Below are positions 1 through 6,462 of a stretch of DNA of 33,094 nt, piece by piece. Where the stretch lies: assembly GCA_036258175.1 (NCBI GenBank), contig DATAEE010000327.1:1-33094 (forward strand), in the 5' to 3' direction. Position 1 is the first letter of the stretch. Each line of letters starts with the position of its first letter. Origin of the DNA: DATAEE01 sp036258175. Lineage in GTDB: Bacteria > Acidobacteriota > Vicinamibacteria > Vicinamibacterales > 2-12-FULL-66-21. Under the pieces are notes generated by a model. It was given only the letters and a program-made list of their open reading frames with translations. It was not told where the DNA came from and made no database searches. The position numbers and the translations under genes were made by a program.

Positions 1-12
1 GGACCCACGAGA

Positions 13-984
13 GTGAAAGCGATTGCCTATCACGACTACGGCCCTCCCGATGTGCTCGCATACGAGGACGTTGAAAAGCCAGCCCCTGGTGACGACGACG
101 TTCTGATACGAGTTCGGGCTGCGTCCGTCAATCCACGCGACTGGCACTTCATGCGGGGCGAACCCTACTTCGTTCGCATGATGACCGGGCTGAGCAAGTC
201 AACGGCCGCACGACTCGGCACCGATGTGGCGGGTCACGTGGAAGCGGTTGGCCGAAACGTCACGCAGTTCAAGCCCGGAGAGGACGTTTTCGGCTGGTGC
301 CGCGGCGCTTTCGCGGAGTATGCGCTCGCGTCGCAGTCAGCATTGGCCACGAAGCCGCATGCCGTGCCGTTCGAGCAAGCGGCCTCGGTCGCGACGGCTG
401 GACTCACCGCATTGCAGGGTCTCCGCGACAAAGGGCGGATTCAGCCGGGGCACAAGGCCTTGATCAACGGCGCGGCAGGAGGCGTGGGCACCTTCGCCGT
501 GCAGATTGCGCGATCGTTCGGCGCCGATGTGACCGGCGTCTGCGGTACACGAAATGCGGACATGGTCCGTTCGATCGGCGCGCATCGCGTCGTCGATTAC
601 ACGCAAGAAGATTTCACCAGGAGCGGGCAACGCTACGACCTGATTCTCGACTGCATTGGGAATCATTCGCTGTTGGCGTGCCAGCGCGCCTTGAATCCGA
701 AGGGGACCTACGTTGTCGTTGGAGGGCCGGGCGGCCGCTGGATGATCGGTCCGATGTCCCGAGTGATCACGGCGCCTGTGCTGTCACGGATCGTCGGGCG
801 GAACCTGGTCATGCATCTGACGAGGCCGAGCCAGGCGGATCTGGGCACCATCCGCGAGCTCATGGAGGCGGGAAAGATCACGCCCGTCATCGACAAGCGG
901 TATCGGTTGAGTGACGTTCGTGAGGCTGTCCGATATCTGGAACAAGGACACGCGCGGGGAAAGGTCGTCATTACGGTGGAGTAG
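13..984 (+). CDS. MDR-family NAD(P)H-dependent oxidoreductase (quinone reductase-like)
   Basis: A 323-residue cytosolic medium-chain dehydrogenase/reductase, most like the zinc-independent quinone oxidoreductase branch. The N-terminal GroES-like fold spans about residues 1-125. A Rossmann cofactor-binding motif (NGAAGGVGTFAVQIA) lies at about 152-166. The cysteine-rich structural-zinc loop of zinc alcohol dehydrogenases is absent. Family members reduce quinones or activated C=C bonds with NAD(P)H; the substrate cannot be read from sequence. The start is GTG at 13, near the window edge, so an upstream start cannot be excluded. It ends 4 bp before ADOP permease 1, so the two may be co-transcribed, although a functional link is not obvious. 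Confidence 0.85.
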   Translation: MKAIAYHDYGPPDVLAYEDVEKPAPGDDDVLIRVRAASVNPRDWHFMRGEPYFVRMMTGLSKSTAARLGTDVAGHVEAVGRNVTQFKPGEDVFGWCRGAFAEYALASQSALATKPHAVPFEQAASVATAGLTALQGLRDKGRIQPGHKALINGAAGGVGTFAVQIARSFGADVTGVCGTRNADMVRSIGAHRVVDYTQEDFTRSGQRYDLILDCIGNHSLLACQRALNPKGTYVVVGGPGGRWMIGPMSRVITAPVLSRIVGRNLVMHLTRPSQADLGTIRELMEAGKITPVIDKRYRLSDVREAVRYLEQGHARGKVVITVE

Positions 985-988
985 TGCG

Positions 989-3679
989 ATGTCGATCCTG
1001 GCCTGGCTCAGGCGGCTGAAGCGGCGGCGTCCGGACGATGACGACCTTCAGGAAGAAATTCGCGCGCACCTGACGATCGCCGCCAATGAAAAGATCGCTG
1101 ACGGCGCCGATCCGGAGACGGCGCGTTATGCGGCGCTGCGGGAGTTCGGCAACGTCACGCTGACCACTGAAGATGCGCGGCGCGTGTGGATTCCATGGTG
1201 GCTCGAAGCGCTCCAGGTGCAAGCGAGCGACGTCCGGTACGCGATTCGTGCCCTCGCCAAGAACCGGCTTTTCGCGGCAACGGTCGTCGCCGTTCTCAGC
1301 GTCGGCATCGGGCTGAATGCCGCCGTCTTCACCATGCTGAAGGGCATCGCCTTCAGCCCTATCGCCGGGGTTGAGGGGTCGGCACGGCTCGCGGTCATCT
1401 TCGCCGAGACGAGCGCCGGCCGGCCCGTCCGCATCTCCTACCCGGATTACCAGCACCTCCGCGATCACGACCGCGCCTTCATGGGACTTTTCGGATCCGC
1501 GTTCGCCAAGGTCAATCTGGGGCGCGGCCGGAACGCCCGGCAAATCTGGGGCGAGCTCGTCACCGGGAACTACTTTCAGATTCTCGGCGTTCGCGCCGCT
1601 CTCGGTCGTACGCTTTTTCCAGCCGACGAGATGGCTCCCGGCAGCTTTCCGGTCGTTGTGATCAGCCACGGCTTGTGGCAGCGGGACTTCAGCGCCGATC
1701 CCGACATCGTCGGGCGGACGCTCGAGATCAACAACAACCAGCTGACCGTCGTCGGCGTGGCCGATCCCTCCTTCCATGGCACCACCGTGGTTTACGACGT
1801 CGAGGTGTTCATCCCGGTGACGATGGCGCCGCCGCTCGGTTTCACGTTTGGAAGCCGGCAGACCACGCCGTCGGCGATCCTCGCGGATCGGCGAGCCGCC
1901 ATGTTCTATCCGCAGGGCTATCTGCGGCCGGGCACGGCGCTGGCGAACGCCGCCGCACAGACCGACGCGCTCTGGTCCACGCTTGCGCGCGACCGGGCGA
2001 TCGAGGATGCCGCCGAGCGGGTGAGGGTCGTCCCGTTCTGGCAGATGCCGAGCGGCGCGCCATCGATCGTGCTGCCGACTCTGATCGTCCTGACCGCCAT
2101 GGGCCTGCTGGTGCTGTTGATTGCGTGCGCGAACATCGCTGGGCTGGTGATGGTGCGGGGTCTGTCGCGTCGCGCCGAGATCGCAGTACGTCTGGCGCTC
2201 GGCGCGACGAGGACGCGGATCGTGCGGCTGCTGCTCGTCGAAAACCTGGTCCTCGCACTCCCCGGCGCGTTTCTCGGCGCCCTCCTGGTGGAGGAGCTGC
2301 TCCCGGTGCTGGTGGGGTACGCCGAGTGGCTCGCGGCGCCCGAGCGGGCGTTCTTCAACGTCGAGGTCGATCGCCTCGTGGTCGGCTTCACCGTCCTGGT
2401 GGCATGCGGCAGCGCGCTCGCCTTCGGATTCCTGCCGGCGCTTCAGAGCTCGCGGGTCGACCTCGTGTCGGTCATCAACGCCGACGCGTCGCCCCGCAGC
2501 GCCGCGCGCGCACGGTTTCGGGCCGCTCTGGTCATCGCACAAGTAGCGGTCTCCTTCCTGCTGCTGGTCGCGGCCGGGCTGGTGACGCGCAGCCTCGAAG
2601 CGGCGCGTCGTGCATATCCGGGATTCGATCAGACCCAGGTGACATCGGTTGCCGTCGACGTGAGGCTGAATGGATACGATGAGCCGCGCGGCCGCGCATT
2701 CTACCGGGAGCTGCTCGAGACCGCCAGGGTGGATCCAGGCGTCGAATCGGCGACGCTCGCGGCATTCAATCCTTTGGGGTTCCTCGACACGCGTACCGAG
2801 CGCGTCGCAATAGAGGACTACCAGCCGCGCCGCGGCGAAGATCTGGCGTTCATGTCGAACACCATCGCGTCCGACTACTTCCGCACGCTCCGGATCACAG
2901 TCGTCGCCGGGCGGGCGTTCGCCGATCAGGACGACGAAAAGAGTACGCCGGTCGTGATGGTGAACAACACGTTCGCCGAGCGTTTCTGGGGTCGCGCGGC
3001 GGACGCCCTCGGTAAGCGGCTCCGCGTTGCCGATGGGGACTGGCGAACGGTCGTCGGCGTCGTCGCGGATGTGAAGTACTTTCGCATCAACGAAGCGCCG
3101 CAGCCGTACTTCTATCACCCGTTTCGGCAGGCCTACCGGTCGAGCATGGTCCTGCACACGCGGGGATTCGGATCCATTGATCGTCTCGTGGAACAGGCCC
3201 GCGCGCGCGTCGCCGCGCTCGACGCGGATCTTCCGATTTTGTACTCGAGGCCGTTGGCAGAGCAGACGCGCGGCGCGCTGATCCTTTTCGACCTGGCCGC
3301 GGCGATGCTGTTCGTGTTTGGCGTGGCCGGGATGGCGCTGGCCGCGATGGGCACGTACGGGCTCGTGTCGTACACGGTCACGCAGAGCACGCACGAAATC
3401 GGCATTCGCATGGCGCTCGGCGCGCCGAGCCGGTCGGTCGTGCTCGCGTTTCTGACCCGCGGCTTGAAACTTGGCGTCATCGGCGCCGCTCTCGGCGTGA
3501 CGGCAGCGTTCGGCGCCAGCCGGCTGATCCGCAACGTGCTCTTTGGTGTCAGTGCGACCGACGCTGCCGCTTTTGGGATCGCGCTGGCCGTTGTCCTCGG
3601 CGGCGTGATCGTCGCGACGGTCGTTCCCGCGGCGCGCGCCGCCCGGATCGATCCGCTGATCGCGCTGCGCCATCAGTAG
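989..3679 (+). CDS. ADOP-type FtsX/MacB-like permease 1
   Basis: An 896-residue inner-membrane protein of the 'Acidobacterial duplicated orphan permease' type: two MacB/FtsX permease modules in one chain with no ATPase gene alongside. I start it at ATG 989 because GGTGGAG (975-981) lies just upstream and the oxidoreductase stops at 984; the open frame extends to 911 but would overlap that gene. Residues about 15-65 form the acidic cytosolic prefix domain. The first membrane segment follows at about 85-110 and a MacB-like periplasmic domain comes next. A three-helix FtsX block (signature LIACANIAGLVM) is followed by a second MacB/FtsX half, and the chain ends with the family-typical ARIDPLIALR tail. 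Substrate is unknown; MacB relatives move peptides, lipids or drugs. Confidence 0.9.
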   Translation: MSILAWLRRLKRRRPDDDDLQEEIRAHLTIAANEKIADGADPETARYAALREFGNVTLTTEDARRVWIPWWLEALQVQASDVRYAIRALAKNRLFAATVVAVLSVGIGLNAAVFTMLKGIAFSPIAGVEGSARLAVIFAETSAGRPVRISYPDYQHLRDHDRAFMGLFGSAFAKVNLGRGRNARQIWGELVTGNYFQILGVRAALGRTLFPADEMAPGSFPVVVISHGLWQRDFSADPDIVGRTLEINNNQLTVVGVADPSFHGTTVVYDVEVFIPVTMAPPLGFTFGSRQTTPSAILADRRAAMFYPQGYLRPGTALANAAAQTDALWSTLARDRAIEDAAERVRVVPFWQMPSGAPSIVLPTLIVLTAMGLLVLLIACANIAGLVMVRGLSRRAEIAVRLALGATRTRIVRLLLVENLVLALPGAFLGALLVEELLPVLVGYAEWLAAPERAFFNVEVDRLVVGFTVLVACGSALAFGFLPALQSSRVDLVSVINADASPRSAARARFRAALVIAQVAVSFLLLVAAGLVTRSLEAARRAYPGFDQTQVTSVAVDVRLNGYDEPRGRAFYRELLETARVDPGVESATLAAFNPLGFLDTRTERVAIEDYQPRRGEDLAFMSNTIASDYFRTLRITVVAGRAFADQDDEKSTPVVMVNNTFAERFWGRAADALGKRLRVADGDWRTVVGVVADVKYFRINEAPQPYFYHPFRQAYRSSMVLHTRGFGSIDRLVEQARARVAALDADLPILYSRPLAEQTRGALILFDLAAAMLFVFGVAGMALAAMGTYGLVSYTVTQSTHEIGIRMALGAPSRSVVLAFLTRGLKLGVIGAALGVTAAFGASRLIRNVLFGVSATDAAAFGIALAVVLGGVIVATVVPAARAARIDPLIALRHQ

Positions 3680-3884
3680 CGGGCGGGCCCTTAGCGAACC
3701 ACGTCCACCCTCTCAAAAGTGCCGGCTGACGTTACAAATCCGTTGCGCGCAACGAGATAGATAGAGCGGAGTGCGACGTTTGCGCAATTGTCGTACCGGC
3801 GAGGGGCCTCTGTTGTACGACTTAAGCCTAATGGCGCCGATGCTGAGCCGGTCATAGATTACTGAAGACCTCGGAGGGTTTCGC
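3680..3884 (+). promoter_or_regulatory. Intergenic region with inverted repeats upstream of the 172-aa hypothetical gene
   Basis: This 205-bp gap carries a perfect 12-bp palindrome, GTTGCGCGCAAC, at 3742-3753. It also has a 7-bp inverted repeat, GTCGTAC (3790-3796) and GTACGAC (3815-3821), separated by 18 bp. A GGAGGG Shine-Dalgarno site lies about 6-7 bp before the next start codon. No convincing -35/-10 pair is visible. The repeats are candidate operator sites only by inference. Confidence 0.35.
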
Positions 3885-4403
3885 ATGTCTACGAAAGCCG
3901 ACTACAGCGTTGAGGAGTGGAAAGCGATCGCGGGCGCGCCTGTCGCCGCTGGCCTGTTGATGACGTTATCCGACGTCAGCGGACCGGCGGGCATCGCCAA
4001 AGAAGCGCTGGCCGTAGGAAACGCGATCGCTCACTCAGCCTCCGGCGATGCGCCCGAAATCGTGAAAGCGCTCGCCGAAAACGTGAAAAGTAGCGGTGGA
4101 CGGCCGGTGATGCCAGATGTTCCCACCGGCAACCAGACGCAAACGAAGACGGCGCTGATCGGCATCATCAAGACCGCCGTTCGCGCGGTGGAAACGAAAT
4201 CTCCGGGCGAGGTCGAAGGGTACAAGGCACTGCTGGCGTCCGTGGCAGCGCACGCTGCGCAGGCGTCGAAGGGAGGCGGCTTCTTCGGCATCGGCGGAAC
4301 GTGCGTCAGCGCCGACGAACAGGAAGCGCTCATGCAACTGGCCGATATCCTCGCAGTGAGCGCGGCAGCGCCGCGGTATCGCCTGACGCGTCCAGGTCGA
4401 TAA
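3885..4403 (+). CDS. Conserved-looking hypothetical protein, mostly alpha-helical
   Basis: A 172-residue protein with no signal peptide or clear membrane helix. It begins with an acidic SVEEWKAIAGAP motif and continues with long Ala-rich helices. A Gly-rich turn (GGGFFGIGG) sits at about residues 130-138, just before VSADEQEALMQLADIL. The alternating helix and glycine-turn layout looks like a compact helical bundle. I cannot assign a function. The start is well supported by GGAGGG immediately upstream and an independent promoter region. It is followed after 78 bp by msrA, which appears to have its own -10 element, so they need not be one operon. Confidence 0.75.
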   Translation: MSTKADYSVEEWKAIAGAPVAAGLLMTLSDVSGPAGIAKEALAVGNAIAHSASGDAPEIVKALAENVKSSGGRPVMPDVPTGNQTQTKTALIGIIKTAVRAVETKSPGEVEGYKALLASVAAHAAQASKGGGFFGIGGTCVSADEQEALMQLADILAVSAAAPRYRLTRPGR

Positions 4404-4469
4404 CCTCTCACCCACAGCTGAGGCGCATCAGGACTCCTGCCAAGGTGGCGGATCGTGGATCATCGTCTG

Positions 4470-4475
4470 TATCAT
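4470..4475 (+). promoter_or_regulatory. -10-like hexamer placing the start site at the msrA ATG
   Basis: TATCAT at 4470-4475 ends 6 bp before the ATG at 4482. If used, transcription would begin at or within a base of the start codon, giving a leaderless mRNA. No Shine-Dalgarno site is visible for this gene, which agrees. No good -35 element is seen. Confidence 0.4.
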
Positions 4476-4481
4476 TGATCT

Positions 4482-5186
4482 ATGTTCCGGAAATCGCTCG
4501 GCTCGGTGGCGGTTATCGTGGTGGGCGTCGTTGTCGTAGCCGCGGGCCGTGGATTGATGACGGCCCGGACCGAACGAGCGCGTGTCGTACCGGCGCCCGC
4601 GCTCGATGCGCCGGCCGGCACGACGTCCGAGGTCGCCGTCCTTGCCGGAGGATGCTTCTGGGGCGTGCAGGCCGTCTATCAGCACGTCAAGGGCGTCACG
4701 AAGGCCGTCTCCGGCTACGCCGGCGGCGAAAAAGGTGCCGCCCAGTACGAGCAGGTAGGTACTGGACAGACCGGCCACGCCGAGTCAGTGCGGATCACCT
4801 TCAATTCTCGCGAGATTACCTTCGGGCGTCTGCTTCAGATCTACTTTTCCGTCGCGCACGATCCGACCGAGCTCAATCGCCAGGGTCCGGACGTCGGCAC
4901 GCAGTACCGGTCCGCGATTTTTCCGCAGACCACCGAGCAGGCACACATCGCCAAGGCATACATCGACCAGCTCAGTCGGGCCCGCATCTTCGACGGTGCC
5001 ATCGTCACCACGATCGAAGCTCACCAAAGCTTCTATCCGGCCGAGGCGTATCACCAGGACTACCTGGTACTGAATCCGTCCAATCCGTACATCGTCATCA
5101 ACGACCTGCCGAAGATCGAGGCCCTCAAGCGACTGTTCCCTGAGGTCTATCGGGCGGCTCCAGTGCTCGTCGCCGATGGACGATAG
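4482..5186 (+). CDS. msrA: Peptide-methionine (S)-S-oxide reductase, membrane-anchored or exported
   Basis: A 234-residue MsrA that reduces methionine-S-sulfoxide in proteins and repairs oxidative damage. The catalytic motif GGCFWG is at residues 56-61 (Cys58), followed by VSGYAGG and the conserved DPTELNRQGPDVGTQYRSAIF and AEAYHQDYL blocks. Residues about 7-24 are strongly hydrophobic and form a signal or anchor segment, so it should act on the periplasmic side. Cys58 is the only cysteine in the chain, so it is a one-cysteine MsrA needing an external thiol for recycling. The last 11 bp overlap an ATG of the next open frame, suggesting coupled expression with the exported YbaY-META protein. 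Confidence 0.93.
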   Translation: MFRKSLGSVAVIVVGVVVVAAGRGLMTARTERARVVPAPALDAPAGTTSEVAVLAGGCFWGVQAVYQHVKGVTKAVSGYAGGEKGAAQYEQVGTGQTGHAESVRITFNSREITFGRLLQIYFSVAHDPTELNRQGPDVGTQYRSAIFPQTTEQAHIAKAYIDQLSRARIFDGAIVTTIEAHQSFYPAEAYHQDYLVLNPSNPYIVINDLPKIEALKRLFPEVYRAAPVLVADGR

Positions 5187-5193
5187 CAGCCGA

Positions 5194-6045
5194 ATGCAGA
5201 CCACGACACCGTGTCTCGGCGCTTCAAGGACGATATTGCCGGTCGCTCTCGCGATCCTCGCGGTCGGCACGACTGCCGCGATGGCGCAGACAATCAAAGG
5301 TACGGCGACATATCGAGAACGCATGGCGCTGCCGCCAGGCGCGGTGTTCGAGGCCGTGATCGAGGACGTATCTCGCGCCGACGCGAAGGCCGAGACAATC
5401 GCTCAGACCCGCGTCCCCTCACCGGGCAATCCGCCGATCACGTTCACGATCGTCTACGACCCCGCAAAAATCCTGCCTGACCGCCGGTACGCTGTCCGCG
5501 CGACGATCCTTGTCGACGAGAAACTGTTGTTCACTACCGATACCGCCGCCCCGGCCCTCACCGGCGGAAACCCGAACACCGTCAAGCTGGTGATGCGCAG
5601 AGTCGGCGCGGGTCCGACGCCACCGCCTCAGCCCGCAGGCGGTAAGCCGGCCGAGGGAACCGCGCAACCACCGGCGGCTGCCAGTTCACCGCTGACCGGG
5701 ACATCGTGGCAGCTCGTCAAGTTCCAGGGCAGCGACGACAAGACGCTGACGCCGGACGATGGGTCGAAGTACACGCTCGAATTTGCCGCGGGCTGGCAGC
5801 TGAACGCCCGCATCGACTGCAACCGTGGACGCGGAAGCTGGAAGTCGAGCGGTCCGAACCATCTTCAGTTCGGTCCGCTTGCGCTGACGCGCGCGATGTG
5901 TCCGTCCGGGTCGATGCATGACCAGATCGTGAAGCAGTTGCCCAACATCCGTTCGTATGTGATCAAGGACGGCCACCTCTTCCTGTCGCTGATGGCCGAC
6001 GGTGGGATTTACGAGTTCCAGCCGGTCGCGAAGACCAAGCCGTAA
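5194..6045 (+). CDS. Exported YbaY-like plus META-domain protein
   Basis: A 283-residue secreted protein from ATG 5194. An upstream in-frame ATG at 5176 overlaps msrA but would put two aspartates in front of the signal peptide. Residues 1-31 are a signal peptide ending AMA-Q; no lipobox cysteine is seen. Residues about 32-140 match the YbaY/YscW beta-sandwich pattern (GTATYRERMALPPGAVFEAVIEDV). A Pro/Ala-rich linker follows at about 142-170. A META domain then covers about 171-278 (LTGTSWQLVKF, the CNRGRGSW turn, and LALTRAMCP with two cysteines that could pair). META/HslJ proteins are linked to envelope stress tolerance. Position behind msrA suggests a joint role in periplasmic oxidative or envelope protection; that link is inferred. 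Confidence 0.82.
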   Translation: MQTTTPCLGASRTILPVALAILAVGTTAAMAQTIKGTATYRERMALPPGAVFEAVIEDVSRADAKAETIAQTRVPSPGNPPITFTIVYDPAKILPDRRYAVRATILVDEKLLFTTDTAAPALTGGNPNTVKLVMRRVGAGPTPPPQPAGGKPAEGTAQPPAAASSPLTGTSWQLVKFQGSDDKTLTPDDGSKYTLEFAAGWQLNARIDCNRGRGSWKSSGPNHLQFGPLALTRAMCPSGSMHDQIVKQLPNIRSYVIKDGHLFLSLMADGGIYEFQPVAKTKP

Positions 6046-6064
6046 ACTGGCGATCCCACGCCCC

Positions 6065-6118
6065 TTGATTTCATCCCGAGGCCTCTGTATGCTCTCTCCT
6101 GTCAGTTACTGATAGGAG
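6065..6118 (+). promoter_or_regulatory. padR-ADOP promoter with palindromic operator over the start site and RBS
   Basis: A sigma-70-like promoter is visible: TTGATT (6065-6070), a 17-bp spacer, and TATGCT (6088-6093). Directly downstream lies an inverted repeat, CTCCTGTCAG (6096-6105), TTA, CTGATAGGAG (6109-6118), with one mismatch between the 10-bp arms. The predicted transcription start near 6100 falls in the left arm, and the right arm contains the AGGAG Shine-Dalgarno site for the PadR gene at 6124. The layout fits autorepression by PadR, and an RNA hairpin could also mask the ribosome site. Confidence 0.65.
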
Positions 6119-6123
6119 CCCGC

Positions 6124-6453
6124 ATGAGCAAGCCAACCGACCTCGTTCAGGGCACCCTCGACCTGCTGATCCTTCGCGTGCTGGCGCTCGAGCCCTTGCA
6201 CGGCTGGGCCATCGCGCAACGCATCCGACAGATGTCGAGCGAGCAGCTGCGGGTGGGCCAGAGCGCGCTGTATCCCGCGCTGCACAAGCTCGAACAGCAG
6301 GGTTGGATTTCGGCCGCGTGGGCACTCAGCGAAAACAACCGGCGCGCCAAGTACTACAAGCTGACGGCGTCCGGTCGGAAGGCGCTGAAGGTCGAAACGG
6401 CCGAGTGGGAACGTCTGTCGGCTGCGATCTCATTGGTCGTGAAGCCAATCTGA
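6124..6453 (+). CDS. PadR-family transcriptional regulator (ADOP-linked)
   Basis: A 109-residue winged-helix repressor. The PadR signature is clear: VQGTLDLLILRVLALEPLHGWAIAQRI at about residues 7-33, the recognition helix and wing around VGQSALYPALHKLEQQGWISAAW (43-65), then the NNRRAKYYKLTASGRKAL wing and a short C-terminal helix for dimerisation. The short length is typical of the subgroup found before acidobacterial ADOP permeases. It is preceded by its own promoter and palindrome and is followed 9 bp later by ADOP permease 2, so it very probably controls that gene and itself. The inducer is unknown. Confidence 0.95.
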   Translation: MSKPTDLVQGTLDLLILRVLALEPLHGWAIAQRIRQMSSEQLRVGQSALYPALHKLEQQGWISAAWALSENNRRAKYYKLTASGRKALKVETAEWERLSAAISLVVKPI

Positions 6454-6462
6454 AGGACGAGT

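Noticed and set aside
971..3673. A 900-codon open frame antisense to ADOP permease 1
   Set aside because: It is rich in Arg, Glu, Asp and His with no recognisable domain, and the sense strand encodes a clear permease. Long antisense frames are expected in GC-rich genes.
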